From: Halomonas shengliensis
Lineage (GTDB): Bacteria > Pseudomonadota > Gammaproteobacteria > Pseudomonadales > Halomonadaceae
Direction of reading: 5' to 3'
Assembly: GCF_900104135.1 (NCBI RefSeq)
Contig: NZ_FNIV01000003.1
Coordinates: 186,001 to 250,000 of the forward strand
DNA length: 64,000 bases
Part shown: in pieces, positions 17,850-27,945 of the stretch
Layout: each line of letters begins with the position of its first letter
Numbering within the stretch: the first letter of the stretch is position 1
Made by a program: the position numbers and the translations under genes
Notes under the pieces: generated by a model
Seen by the model: the letters and a program-made list of their open reading frames with translations, nothing else
The model's database searches: none
What the model was told of the DNA's origin: nothing

Positions 17850-18937
17850 GTGCCGCCGAAGTCGGCGGGTAGCCCCAGGAAGTCCTGAATGATGAAGAAG
17901 TGGTCCTCGAAGAGGCTCTCCGGGTCGAGGTCCGCCAGGGCGACCCAGCGTGCATGGTCGCCCCCCTGCACCGGCTTGAGCCGCGGCAGCTGCTGCTCTG
18001 GGCGCAGGGCGAAGTAGAAGGCCTCCGCCAGGGTGCGCCCTCGCCAGCTGCGGTGGGGCTCGTCGAACAGCCGCTGGCCGCGCAGCGAGCCCTTCAGCAC
18101 CGGCTCCGGCACCTTGAGGCGTACCCGCTCGCGAAGCTCCCTCAAGCAGGCATCGAGCAGGCGCTCATGGGGATTGATGAAGCCGCCGGGCAGCGCGTAG
18201 AGCCCCTTGCCCGGGGCGGCGGTGCGCCGCACCAGCAGCACGTGACCCGACTGCACCACCACGGCGTTGACGGTGACGAAGATGGGCGGGTAGGGGGCCT
18301 GGGCCCAGGCGCTGCGGTACTGGTCCAGCAGCCCCTGCTCCTCGATCAGCTGCCGATAGCCCTCGCCCTGGCAGAAGCCGCGCAGGGTCTCCACCACGCC
18401 GGGCGGCAGGTCATGGGAGGCGCCGGTGCTCAGGTAGTCACCGGCCGAGGAGGCGGAACGGAACAGCCGCTCGCGGATCTGGCTGGCCGAGATCCCCTCC
18501 ACCAGCGGCACGCTGACCGACTCCCACTGCGGGAAGAGCGACAGGTAGTAGCTCGACTGGCCGCGGCTCGCCCCGATCAGGCCGATGCGCGGCAGGCGCA
18601 CGCCGAGGGGCCTGGCGATATCGCGTACCTTGCGCTGAACGTCGCGCACCCAGACGTCGTTGTTGTAGAGGGCGTCGAGCAGCGGCACCACGGCGAGGCG
18701 CGCGTTCTCCTCGTCGTCGAAGGCGCTGCGCAGCATCGCCTGGCGCTCGGCGAAGCGCCAGGGGTTTCGCAGCGAGCGCGCCTGCCACGAGGAACCCACC
18801 AGCACGATCACCTGCCGCGCGCGCTTGAGCGCCTCGTGGATCACCGCCAGATGGCCCAGGTGGGGCGGCTGGAAGCGGCCGATGAAGACCAGGCAGTCGA
18901 AGTCCGGGGAGTCGGGGGCGTCCGAGCGCGGGGGCAT
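17846..18937 (-). CDS. nadM: Bifunctional NMN adenylyltransferase / Nudix hydrolase
   Basis: This 363-residue two-domain protein has an N-terminal nucleotidyltransferase domain with FIGRFQPPHLGH (GRFQPxHxGH motif) and ISASQIRERL (ISxTxIR-like), as in NadM, which makes NAD from NMN and ATP. The C-terminal Nudix domain has GGFINPHERLLDACLRELRERVRL at the Nudix box. Canonical boxes read GX5EX7REUXEEXGU; here the second Glu of the EE pair is Arg and the later Gly is also Arg, so pyrophosphatase activity is uncertain. Characterised fusions (such as cyanobacterial slr0787) hydrolyse ADP-ribose. The TAG stop lies in the terminal CTAG of the adjacent MITE-like element, so the native 3' end may have been altered. 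Confidence 0.85.
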   Translation of the reverse strand: MPPRSDAPDSPDFDCLVFIGRFQPPHLGHLAVIHEALKRARQVIVLVGSSWQARSLRNPWRFAERQAMLRSAFDDEENARLAVVPLLDALYNNDVWVRDVQRKVRDIARPLGVRLPRIGLIGASRGQSSYYLSLFPQWESVSVPLVEGISASQIRERLFRSASSAGDYLSTGASHDLPPGVVETLRGFCQGEGYRQLIEEQGLLDQYRSAWAQAPYPPIFVTVNAVVVQSGHVLLVRRTAAPGKGLYALPGGFINPHERLLDACLRELRERVRLKVPEPVLKGSLRGQRLFDEPHRSWRGRTLAEAFYFALRPEQQLPRLKPVQGGDHARWVALADLDPESLFEDHFFIIQDFLGLPADFGGT

Positions 18938-19276
18938 GGGGTGACCTGCTGGGGAGTGGCCGGCCCATTATGGTAGCGCTCACAGGGGCTTGCAACGCGA
19001 GTGGGGACGCTAGCAAGGCTATCCTGGCAAGCTCTCATCTCTCGGGGCTGATCTGGGGGCAAGCCTTTGAGGAGGCGCTGTTCTGGGGGCAAGCCTTTGA
19101 GGAGGCGCTGTGAACCCCTCCCTGGGCGCTACCGACGCCTTCCCTGGCGTAGGACCTCCTCGTCGGCTTGCCCCCAGCGCCCCTCGGGTGTGGAACTGCA
19201 GTAGCCCCGGGAAGCGAGAAGACGCCCGCGGCGGGCTTCGGTATGCTGTCGGAAACACAGGGAAGCGGGGAGCGCG
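18938..19276. other. 339-bp intergenic region between nadM-nudix and yihY
   Basis: The region lies upstream of both divergent genes. It holds the 30-bp tandem duplication and its inverted relative. No supported gene was found on either strand. Promoters for the two genes must be here, but no strong -35/-10 pair stands out. Confidence 0.6.
19052..19111. repeat. Exact tandem duplication, 2 x 30 bp
   Basis: The 30-bp unit (starting TCTGGGGGCAAGCC, ending GGAGGCGCTGT) occurs at 19052-19081 and 19082-19111 without mismatch. An inverted, imperfect relative is at about 19149-19177 (ACCTCCTCGTCGGCTTGCCCCCAG), so the region can fold into a long hairpin. It lies in the spacer upstream of yihY. Confidence 0.8.
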
Positions 19277-20281
19277 ATGTTCGATCCACGGAAACTCTCG
19301 CCGGCGCGGATCCGGGAGGAGATTGGGTTCTGGTGGCGGGTGCTGCATGGTGCCGTGCGTCTCTGGCTGGAGCGCAACGCCTTCAGCTACGCCGGCTCGC
19401 TGGCCTTCTACACCCTCTTCTCGCTGGCCCCCACGGTGATCATCGCGGTCACGGTGATCGGCCTGGTGCTGGGGGAGGAGGCCGCCCATGGCCAGATCGT
19501 CGCCCAACTGCAGGGCACTATGGGCCATGATGCCGCCGCCGCCATCGAGGCCGCCGTCGCCCAGTCACGCATCGAGGAGTCCGGCCTGCTGCCCAGCCTG
19601 CTGGGCATCGGCGCCCTGGTGGTCGGTGCCACCACCGTCTTCGCCCAGATGCAGTTCTCCCTCAACACCCTGTGGGGCGTCACCGCCCGCCCCAGCGCCA
19701 ACAGCGCCCTGGTGTTCGTCAAGAACCGCCTGCTGTCGCTGACCGTGGTACTGGCCATCGGCTTCATCCTGCTGGTGTCGCTGGTGCTCGGGGTGATGCT
19801 GCGCGCCACCCTGCAGGCCGCCGACACCCTGCTGCCCTACGTCGGCCTGCTCACCACCGGAGCCGAGTTCCTGGTCTCGCTGGTGGTGATCGCTGCGCTC
19901 TTCGCCACCATCTTCAAGGTGCTGCCGGACGTGGTGCTGAGCTGGCGGGATGTGGCGGTGGGGGCCGTGGTCACCGCGCTGCTGTTCGCGGTGGGACGCT
20001 CAATGATCGCCCTCTACCTCTCGCACACCGCCACCGCCTCCACCTACGGCGCGGCGGGCTCGGTGGTGATGATCCTGCTGTGGGTCTACTACAGCTCGCT
20101 GATCCTGCTGTTCGGCGCGGCCTTCACCCGCTGCCACCTGGCCGAACGCGGCAAGCCGCTGGTGCCGCGCAACACCGCGGTGGTGGTGCGCCGCGAGCTG
20201 CTCGAGGGTGAGCATCACTCGCCGGCCAGCGGCGGGACCGCGACGCCTGAGGCCGCCTCGCCACGGCGCGATGGCGCCTAA
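19277..20281 (+). CDS. YihY/BrkB-family inner membrane protein
   Basis: This 334-residue protein has about six hydrophobic segments (for example AFYTLFSLAPTVIIAVTVIGLVLG, LLSLTVVLAIGFILLVSLVLGVML and VVMILLWVYYSSLILLFGAAF). It matches the YihY/UPF0761 family by the NAFSYAGSLAFYTLFSLAP motif and the YGAAGSVVMILLWVYYSSLILLFGA block. The family was once misnamed RNase BN; its real role is unproven, with transport suggested. The Ala/Glu-rich, charged C-terminal tail is unremarkable. The start is supported by AGCGGGGAG upstream. Confidence 0.88.
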   Translation: MFDPRKLSPARIREEIGFWWRVLHGAVRLWLERNAFSYAGSLAFYTLFSLAPTVIIAVTVIGLVLGEEAAHGQIVAQLQGTMGHDAAAAIEAAVAQSRIEESGLLPSLLGIGALVVGATTVFAQMQFSLNTLWGVTARPSANSALVFVKNRLLSLTVVLAIGFILLVSLVLGVMLRATLQAADTLLPYVGLLTTGAEFLVSLVVIAALFATIFKVLPDVVLSWRDVAVGAVVTALLFAVGRSMIALYLSHTATASTYGAAGSVVMILLWVYYSSLILLFGAAFTRCHLAERGKPLVPRNTAVVVRRELLEGEHHSPASGGTATPEAASPRRDGA

Positions 20282-20381
20282 AGGGACCGGGGGGATGCCA
20301 CCAGCGCCACCGTTCCCGAGGCTGGCCGAGCGCGGTGGCGGCTGGTAGAAAGGGGGCGGCCATCGAGACAAGGAGTTCGCC

Positions 20382-20654
20382 ATGGAGACGACCTGCGTGA
20401 AGGCCCTGGTGACCGGCAAGGTCCAGGGCGTCTGGTATCGCCGCGCCACCCAGGAGCAGGCGCTGAAGCAAGGGCTCACCGGCCATGCCACCAACCTCCC
20501 CGACGGCCGCGTGGAGGTGCTGCTGTGCGGTCGCCGCGACGCCGTGAAGGAGGTCGCCGAGTGGCTGTGGAAGGGGCCGGAGAACGCCCGGGTTACCCAC
20601 GTGGAGTTCGAGGTACTCGACACCCACGCCCCGGACGACTTCCGGACCGGCTGA
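20382..20654 (+). CDS. Acylphosphatase
   Basis: This 90-residue protein has the acylphosphatase signature GKVQGVWYRRAT with the catalytic Arg, and TNLPDGRVEVLLCG with the catalytic Asn. Enzymes of this family hydrolyse acyl phosphates such as acetyl phosphate or 1,3-bisphosphoglycerate. The length is typical (about 90-98). The start is preceded by AAGGAG. It converges with the nucleoside hydrolase gene, which ends 3 bp later on the opposite strand. Confidence 0.95.
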   Translation: METTCVKALVTGKVQGVWYRRATQEQALKQGLTGHATNLPDGRVEVLLCGRRDAVKEVAEWLWKGPENARVTHVEFEVLDTHAPDDFRTG

Positions 20655-20657
20655 GCC

Positions 20658-21602
20658 TCAGGCGAGGACGTCGGCGATCCAGTCGCTGACCGCCTCGCCG
20701 TCGACTTTGAGGCACACCTCCACCACCGGGGTGCGCGACCAGCGCGCCTCGATGAAGCCGCGCCCCTCGGGGGCGAAGATCGTCTGCCCCTCGGCGTCGC
20801 CCTCGGTGGCCACGGTGAGGTGGCCGCGCGCCGTGGTGAAGAGCTCCGGGCGCAGCAGCCACGCCAGGGCACAGCTGTCGTGGGGGCAACAGCCGTCGAT
20901 GCCCAGGAATTCGTGATAGAAGTCGCGGTAGAAGGCGTAGCTGCCGGCCAGCACCTTGCCGAGCTCGCCCTGGCCCGCCTCGATGCGCGCCATGTGTGCC
21001 GGCGTCAGCACGCAGCGGTGGGTGACGTCGAGCCCTACCAGGGTCAGCGGCCAGCCGGCGGTCAGCACCCGCGACGCGGCATCGGGGTCATTGAACATGT
21101 TGGCCTCGGCCACCGGCGTCACGTTGCCTCCCTCGCGGATCGAGCCCCCCATGATCACCACGCCCTTGACCCTGTCGATGATGCCGGGGTCGAGCTGCAG
21201 CGCCGCGGCCAGGTTGCCCACCGGGCCCACGGCCACCAGGGTCACCTCTCCGGGGCGCGCGTTCACGGTGTCGACGATGAACTGCGCCGCGCTGCGAGGA
21301 TCGGCCTTTCCCTGGACCTCGGGCAGGGCGATATCGCCCAGGCCGTTGGCGCCATGGATATGCGCCGGCGGCGCGTGGCGCGCCTTGACCATCGGCGCCG
21401 CCGCGCCCTGGGCCACCGGTACCTCACCGCGACCGGCCAGCTGGGCCAGCAGCAGGGCGTTCTTGGTGGCGACCTCCACGTCGACGTTGCCGTAGGTAGT
21501 GGTCATGCCCAGCAGCTCGATCTCTGGATGGCGCAGGGCGATGGCGATGGCCTGGGCGTCGTCCACGCCCGGATCGGTATCGAAGATGATGGAATGGGTC
21601 AC
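20658..21602 (-). CDS. Nucleoside hydrolase (inosine-uridine preferring type)
   Basis: This 314-residue protein has the N-terminal calcium-binding motif DTDPGVDDAQAI and near the C-terminus CCPHDSCALAWL, providing the catalytic His and a metal-binding Asp, as in RihA/B/C-type nucleoside hydrolases that release ribose from ribonucleosides. A GTG start at 21602 is used: GGAGAG precedes it and the frame upstream is Pro/Arg-rich and not family-like. It is the last gene of a three-gene minus-strand operon with ribokinase and a D-2-hydroxyacid dehydrogenase. The ribose released would be the substrate of the neighbouring ribokinase, supporting nucleoside salvage as the job of this cluster. Confidence 0.92.
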   Translation of the reverse strand: MTHSIIFDTDPGVDDAQAIAIALRHPEIELLGMTTTYGNVDVEVATKNALLLAQLAGRGEVPVAQGAAAPMVKARHAPPAHIHGANGLGDIALPEVQGKADPRSAAQFIVDTVNARPGEVTLVAVGPVGNLAAALQLDPGIIDRVKGVVIMGGSIREGGNVTPVAEANMFNDPDAASRVLTAGWPLTLVGLDVTHRCVLTPAHMARIEAGQGELGKVLAGSYAFYRDFYHEFLGIDGCCPHDSCALAWLLRPELFTTARGHLTVATEGDAEGQTIFAPEGRGFIEARWSRTPVVEVCLKVDGEAVSDWIADVLA

Positions 21603-21630
21603 GGCTCTCTCCAGGGTCAGGGGGCCAATG

Positions 21631-22587
21631 TCAGGGGGCTTCGGGGGTGATGGGCGCCTCGGACGCCGCGGGGCCCTGGGTGAGGGCCCGTTCCACCTCG
21701 TCGAGGGTCGGGATGCTCTCCGCCGCCCCCTGGCGCTGCACGCCCAGGGCGGCGGCGGTGGTGGCGCGGCGCAGGCACGCCTCGACGGGCATGCCCGCCT
21801 GACAGGCGGCAAGGTAGTAGCCGATGAAGGTATCGCCGGCGGCGGTGGTGTCCACCGCCGCCACCGGCAGCGCCGGCTGGTGGCGGCGCTCGCCGGCGTG
21901 CTGGTGCCAGGCGCCTTCGCCGCCCAGGGTCAGCACCAGCTCCGTCTGGGGCAGGCGGGCGGCCAGGGCATCGAGCAGCGCCGTTGCCTCGGCCTCCGGC
22001 GCAAGGCCGGCGAGCCGGGCCGCCTCGGGGCGATTGACGAACAGCAGGGCGCAGCCCTCCAGCGGCAGGCTGGCCACGGCGGCGTCCATGGGGGCCGGGT
22101 TGAAGGCCACCCTGAGGCCGCGCTTGGCGGCCAGGGGCAACAGAGCCTCGAGCCCCGAGCACTCATTCTGCAGCAGCAACCAGTCGCCGGGCGTCGCCTC
22201 GCCCACCAGCTCGGCGAGGGCCTCGCGAGGCGTGGCGTGGTTGGCCCCCGGGTAGAGGATGATGGCGTTCTCGCCGGCGTCATCCACCTGGATGATGGCG
22301 TGACCGCTGGGTGCCTCCACCAGGGTCACCCGGGCGACATCGACCCCGGCCTCGGCCAGGGCCTCCCGGGCCCAGGCGTCTCTGTGGTTCAGCCGTCCCC
22401 AGTGGCGGACCCGACCGCCCGCACGGGCCATGGCCAGCGACTGGTTGGCGCCCTTGCCGCCCAGGCCGACGCGATAGTCGCGGCTCGCCAGGGTCTCGCC
22501 AGGGGCGACCAGGTGGGGCACCCGATAGACGTGGTCCAGGTTGATGGAGCCGTAGTTGTGCAGGAGAGGCGGCGCGTTATCGGCCAT
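21631..22587 (-). CDS. rbsK: Ribokinase-type PfkB-family sugar kinase
   Basis: This 318-residue protein has PfkB signature 1 (VGLGGKGANQSLAMARAGG) near the N-terminus and signature 2 (VDTTAAGDTFIGYY) with the catalytic Asp near the C-terminus. DTTAAGD and the GGKGANQ context match ribokinases. It phosphorylates ribose to ribose-5-phosphate with ATP. The start at 22587 overlaps the upstream dehydrogenase gene by 11 bp, so translation is probably coupled. The downstream gene encodes a nucleoside hydrolase. The N-terminal NYGSINLDHVYRV is also ribokinase-like. Activity on another pentose cannot be excluded. Confidence 0.88.
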   Translation of the reverse strand: MADNAPPLLHNYGSINLDHVYRVPHLVAPGETLASRDYRVGLGGKGANQSLAMARAGGRVRHWGRLNHRDAWAREALAEAGVDVARVTLVEAPSGHAIIQVDDAGENAIILYPGANHATPREALAELVGEATPGDWLLLQNECSGLEALLPLAAKRGLRVAFNPAPMDAAVASLPLEGCALLFVNRPEAARLAGLAPEAEATALLDALAARLPQTELVLTLGGEGAWHQHAGERRHQPALPVAAVDTTAAGDTFIGYYLAACQAGMPVEACLRRATTAAALGVQRQGAAESIPTLDEVERALTQGPAASEAPITPEAP

Positions 22588-23536
22588 CGGCGGCGTCTCC
22601 CCGGGCCGTCTGCAGCTCACCCAGGTTGTCGGCGGTCATGGCCACGATGGTCTGGCGCGCCTCCGGGGTGATCCAGGCGTTGTGGGGCGTGACGATCAGG
22701 TTGAGGGGCTCCCCCAGGGCATCGATCAGCGCGTGTCCCTCGCGTGGCGGCTCCTCGGGCAGCACATCCACCGCGAGCCCGCCCAGGCGACCCTCGCGCA
22801 GGGCGGCCAGCGCCGCCGCCTCGTCGATGATGCCGCCCCGGGCGCAGTTGACCAGCAGGGTGTCGGGCCTGAGCCGGGCCAGCAGCGCCTCGCCGACCAG
22901 GTGGTGGGTGGCCTCGTTGAGCGGGCAGTGCAGGCTGATGGCATCCACCTCCCCGGCCAGGTCGGCGAGGGCGGGGCGGCTGTCGTGGGCCTCGTTGCCG
23001 GGGCGGGCGGTGAAGGTCACCCGCATCCCGAAGGCCTCGGCAAGGCGCGCCACGCGACCGCCCAGCTCGCCCTGGCCGACGACCGCCAGGTGCTTGCCCT
23101 CGAGCTGCAGGGTGCGGTGGTCCATCAGGCAGAAGAAGGGGCTCTCGCCCCAGCGTCCCTGTGCCACATCGCGCTGGTAGCGCGGCAGCCGGTTGGCCAG
23201 GGCCAGCAGCAGCAGCAGGGTGTGCTGGGCGACGCTGGCGGTGCCGTAGCCGGTGACGTTCTTCACCGCGATGCCCAGCCGCCGGGCCGCCGCCATATCG
23301 ATGTTGTTGGTACCGGTGGCCAGCACGCAGATCGCCTGGAGGCGGGGCAGGGCATCGAGGGTCTCGGCGTCCAGCACCACCTTGTTGACGATGGCGACCT
23401 CGGCGTCGGCCAGGCGCTCCCGGGCCTGGTGGCTGGTGCTCTGCTGATGCACCACCAGCTCGCTGACCCGGTCGCGGAGGGGGCCGAGGTCCACGTCGGG
23501 ACCGAGGCTGGCGGCATCGAGGATGACGGCTTTCAT
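22577..23536 (-). CDS. D-2-hydroxyacid dehydrogenase (hydroxypyruvate/glycerate reductase type)
   Basis: This 319-residue protein is of the D-isomer-specific 2-hydroxyacid dehydrogenase family. The Rossmann motif VVGQGELGGRVA, the catalytic Arg in LVNCARGGIIDE, Glu in LPEEPPREG and His in VTPHNAWITPE are all present. The length and substrate-loop sequence (ATGTNNIDMAAARRLGIAV) fit glycerate dehydrogenase/hydroxypyruvate reductase, but the substrate is not certain. It is the first gene of the operon with ribokinase and nucleoside hydrolase (overlap 11 bp). A promoter-like TATAAT at 23591-23596 lies in the divergent spacer, but it faces fmdB. Confidence 0.85.
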   Translation of the reverse strand: MKAVILDAASLGPDVDLGPLRDRVSELVVHQQSTSHQARERLADAEVAIVNKVVLDAETLDALPRLQAICVLATGTNNIDMAAARRLGIAVKNVTGYGTASVAQHTLLLLLALANRLPRYQRDVAQGRWGESPFFCLMDHRTLQLEGKHLAVVGQGELGGRVARLAEAFGMRVTFTARPGNEAHDSRPALADLAGEVDAISLHCPLNEATHHLVGEALLARLRPDTLLVNCARGGIIDEAAALAALREGRLGGLAVDVLPEEPPREGHALIDALGEPLNLIVTPHNAWITPEARQTIVAMTADNLGELQTARGDAADGR

Positions 23537-23566
23537 CGCAGGTTCCTTGCTCTGTGTGGTGCGCCT

Positions 23567-23596
23567 TGCCGGGACTGGTAGGGGGCGCGCTATAAT
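23567..23596 (+). promoter_or_regulatory. Sigma70 promoter upstream of fmdB-like gene
   Basis: -35 TTGCCG (23567-23572) and -10 TATAAT (23591-23596) are spaced by 18 bp, 112 bp before the fmdB-like start. This probably drives the following fmdB-like/aspS genes and possibly the long downstream cluster. Confidence 0.6.
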
Positions 23597-23707
23597 AGCG
23601 GGCTTTGGCAGGCTTGGAAGTCGCCACGGCCGGCCGCATATTGGTCACGTCGGGCCCGGCCCGACGCCGTCCTGATCTGGGTGATGACGATTTGGAGTGA
23701 TCAAACC

Positions 23708-23983
23708 ATGCCCATCTACGAATACGAGTGCAAGGCCTGCGGCCACCGCCTGGAGAAGCTCCAGAAGCTGAGCGCCGCGCCGCTGACCGACTGCCCCGCC
23801 TGCGAGGCCCCCGAACTCGGCCGCCTGGTCTCCGCCGCCGGATTCCGCCTGGCCGGCGGCGGCTGGTACGAGACCGACTTCAAGGCCGGCAACCGCAAGA
23901 ACCTGGCCGGCGACGACGGCAAGGGCGGCGACGCCAAGCCCGCCGAGACGACCGGCGGCAAGAAGGATGGCGCGGCGGCCTGA
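23708..23983 (+). CDS. FmdB-family zinc ribbon protein
   Basis: This 91-residue protein starts MPIYEYECKACGHRLE, the FmdB signature, with a four-Cys zinc ribbon (CKAC then CPAC about 20 residues later). The C-terminal third is Gly/Lys-rich and probably disordered. FmdB proteins are of unknown function, once linked to amide-operon regulation. The gene precedes aspS by 60 bp, an arrangement found in many gammaproteobacteria. The start at 23708 is the first Met compatible with the family N-terminus; the longer frame upstream is not family-like. Confidence 0.9.
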   Translation: MPIYEYECKACGHRLEKLQKLSAAPLTDCPACEAPELGRLVSAAGFRLAGGGWYETDFKAGNRKNLAGDDGKGGDAKPAETTGGKKDGAAA

Positions 23984-24043
23984 GGGCCGCCGCCGACCCG
24001 TTACCGACTTCGATTCACACGACGCAACAGAACAGGACACACC

Positions 24044-25825
<1,782 letters not shown>

Positions 25826-25850
25826 CGCCGCCCCCGACCCGATGCATCTC

Positions 25851-25872
25851 ACCGGCGCCCAAGGGCGCCGGT
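25851..25872 (+). terminator. Hairpin between aspS and yebC
   Basis: ACCGGCGCCC (25851-25860) pairs with GGGCGCCGGT (25863-25872) around AA, although the practical loop is larger. It lies between the aspS stop and the yebC ribosome-binding site, so it may partly end the aspS message. Confidence 0.5.
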
Positions 25873-25898
25873 GTCATGTTCCAGGCAAGGAGAGACAT

Positions 25899-26648
25899 AT
25901 GGCCGGCCATAGCAAGTGGTCCAATATCAAGCACCGCAAGGCGGCCCAGGACGCCAAGCGCGGCAAGATCTTCAACAAGCTGATCCGCGAGCTCACCGTG
26001 GCCGCGCGCCAGGGCGGCCCGGACACCGCAGACAACCCGCGCCTGCGCACCGCCGTGGACAAGGCGCTGGGCCAGAACATGCCCAAGGACACCGTGCAGC
26101 GCGCCATCGACCGTGGCGCCGGTAACGCCGACGGCGACGCCATGGAGGAGGGCGTCTACGAGGGGTATGGCCCGGAAGGGGTGGCGGTGATGGTGGAGTG
26201 CCTCACCGACAACCGCAATCGCACCGTCTCCGAGGTGCGACACGCCTTCAACAAGAGCGGCGGCAACCTCGGCACCACCGGCTCGGTGGCCTTCATGTTT
26301 CATCGCCAGGGCCGCCTGGCGCTCCCCGAGGGCGTCAGCGAGGAGGCGGTGATCGAGGCCACCCTGGAGGCGGAGCCCGAGGACATCGTCACCCTCGACG
26401 ACGGCACCCTGGAGGTGGTCACCGCCCCCGACGCCTACCATGAGGTCAAGGAGGCGCTGGTGGCGGCGGGCATCGAGCCCGAGCGCAGCGAGCTGGGGCT
26501 TTTCCCCGAGACCACCACGCCCATCGAGGACCAGGAACTGGCCCGCAAGGTGATCCGCCTGATCGACATGCTCGAGGACCTGGACGATGTCCAGAATGTC
26601 ACCACCAACGCGGAGTTCGATGATGCCGTGCTCGACGCCATCGACTAG
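25899..26648 (+). CDS. yebC: YebC/PmpR-family protein
   Basis: This 249-residue protein has the family-defining N-terminal [25 protein letters not shown], the middle segment [15 protein letters not shown] with [26 protein letters not shown], and an acidic C-terminus. YebC was described as a transcriptional regulator, and more recent work links the family to ribosome stalling on polyproline stretches. The start at 25899 is preceded by CAAGGAGAG. It is followed by ruvC after 9 bp, the usual gammaproteobacterial order. Confidence 0.96.
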   Translation: MAGHSKWSNIKHRKAAQDAKRGKIFNKLIRELTVAARQGGPDTADNPRLRTAVDKALGQNMPKDTVQRAIDRGAGNADGDAMEEGVYEGYGPEGVAVMVECLTDNRNRTVSEVRHAFNKSGGNLGTTGSVAFMFHRQGRLALPEGVSEEAVIEATLEAEPEDIVTLDDGTLEVVTAPDAYHEVKEALVAAGIEPERSELGLFPETTTPIEDQELARKVIRLIDMLEDLDDVQNVTTNAEFDDAVLDAID

Positions 26649-26657
26649 GCCTTGGGC

Positions 26658-27197
26658 ATGCTGATACTGGGCATCGACCCCGGCTCGCGGATCACCGGCT
26701 ACGGCGTGCTGGACGTCTCCACCGCCACGCCGCGCTACGTGGCCAGCGGCTGCATCCGCATCCGCGCCGAGGACCTGGCCCAGAAGCTGGCCCAGGTCTA
26801 TGCGGGGGTGAGCGAGCTGATCGCCGTACACCGTCCCGCTGAGTTCGCCATCGAGCAGGTGGTGATGTCGAAGAATGCCGACTCGGCCCTCAAGCTGGGC
26901 CAGGCGCGGGGCACCGCCATCGTCTGCGCGGCCAACCACGGCCTGCCGGTGAGCGAGTACGGCCCGCGCCAGATCAAGCAGGCGGTGACCGGCTCGGGAC
27001 GCGCCGACAAGGCCCAGGTGCAGCACATGGTCACGGCGATCCTGGGGCTCTCGGCGTCGCCACAGGCCGACGCCGCCGACGCCCTGGCCATCGCCCTGAC
27101 CCATGCCCACGCCCGCCGCGGCCTGCTCACCAGCGGCAGCTTCGGTGGCCACCAGAGCCGTCGCAAGGGAAGCTCCTGGCGCGATTTCCGCCCCTGA
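26658..27197 (+). CDS. ruvC: Crossover junction endodeoxyribonuclease RuvC
   Basis: This 179-residue Holliday-junction resolvase has the catalytic acidic set: Asp in GIDPGSR, Glu in AIEQVVM, and the C-terminal Asp pair in [12 protein letters not shown]. The order yebC-ruvC-ruvA-ruvB supports the call. The ATG at 26658 is preferred; a TTG two codons earlier is possible, and the ribosome-binding site is poor, so translation may be coupled to yebC. The C-terminal tail ([12 protein letters not shown]) is basic. Length is close to E. coli RuvC (173). Confidence 0.96.
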   Translation: MLILGIDPGSRITGYGVLDVSTATPRYVASGCIRIRAEDLAQKLAQVYAGVSELIAVHRPAEFAIEQVVMSKNADSALKLGQARGTAIVCAANHGLPVSEYGPRQIKQAVTGSGRADKAQVQHMVTAILGLSASPQADAADALAIALTHAHARRGLLTSGSFGGHQSRRKGSSWRDFRP

Positions 27198-27250
27198 TGG
27201 CGTCGCCCCATGGGGACACTCGCGAGTTCTCGAACGGCGTTCCCTCACAC

Positions 27251-27279
27251 TGGCCAGCCCCGCGGCCGACCAGTATAGT
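27251..27279 (+). promoter_or_regulatory. Candidate promoter upstream of ruvA
   Basis: -35-like TGGCCA (27251-27256) and -10 TATAGT (27274-27279) have a 17-bp spacer in the 135-bp ruvC-ruvA gap. No LexA box was recognised here, so SOS control is not supported by this sequence. Confidence 0.45.
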
Positions 27280-27332
27280 GGCGGCATCGGCGGCACCTGC
27301 CGCCCCCTGCTAGGCAAGGACACGGACTTCCC

Positions 27333-27941
27333 ATGATCGGACGCCTGCGAGGCACGCTTCTCGAGAAACAGCCCCCCTGGCTGGTGGTGGACGTGGCCGG
27401 AGTCGGCTACGAGCTCGAGGCCTCCATGACCACCCTGGTGGCCCTGCCCGCCGTCGGCGAGGCGGTCTCCCTGCATACCCATCTCACCGTGCGTGACGAC
27501 GCCCACCTGCTCTATGGCTTCGCCCGCGAGCAGGAGCGCGCGCTGTTCCGCGCCCTGATCAAGGTCAATGGCGTGGGCCCCAAGCTGGCCCTGGCGATCC
27601 TCTCCGGCATGGACGAGGCGGCCTTTCAGCGCTGCGTGATGGAGGACGACGTCAAGGCGCTGACCCGACTGCCCGGCGTCGGCAAGAAGACCGCCGAGCG
27701 CCTGATCATCGAGATGCGTGACCGCTTCCCCCACTGGGAGGCGCTGGAACCGGCGCTGGCCGGGCTGGAAGCGGGAGGTGCTGCGACACCGCGCCAGGAC
27801 CCGCTGGCCGACGCCGAGGCCGCCCTGGTGAGCCTCGGCTACAAGCCCGCCGAGGCGGCACGCATGCTGGCCGGGCTCGAGGAGGCGGGCAGCACCGAGG
27901 CGATGATCAAGGCGGCGCTGAGCCGCCGGATGGCGGGGTAG
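27333..27941 (+). CDS. ruvA: Holliday junction branch migration protein RuvA
   Basis: This 202-residue protein has the RuvA OB domain at the N-terminus ([29 protein letters not shown]), the tandem HhH region with [16 protein letters not shown] and [19 protein letters not shown], and the C-terminal domain III ([20 protein letters not shown]) that contacts RuvB. RuvA tetramers bind four-way junctions and target RuvB. It is 4 bp upstream of ruvB and preceded by a candidate promoter, separate from ruvC. Confidence 0.97.
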   Translation: MIGRLRGTLLEKQPPWLVVDVAGVGYELEASMTTLVALPAVGEAVSLHTHLTVRDDAHLLYGFAREQERALFRALIKVNGVGPKLALAILSGMDEAAFQRCVMEDDVKALTRLPGVGKKTAERLIIEMRDRFPHWEALEPALAGLEAGGAATPRQDPLADAEAALVSLGYKPAEAARMLAGLEEAGSTEAMIKAALSRRMAG

Positions 27942-27945
27942 GGCG

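Noticed and set aside
17710..17892. 60-codon ORF inside and beyond the MITE-like element
   Set aside because: It crosses the element end into the NadM-Nudix gene, has no ribosome-binding site or recognisable domain.
27198..27332. LexA/SOS box before ruvA
   Set aside because: No CTG-N10-CAG match was found; the CTG and CAG seen are 18 bases apart.
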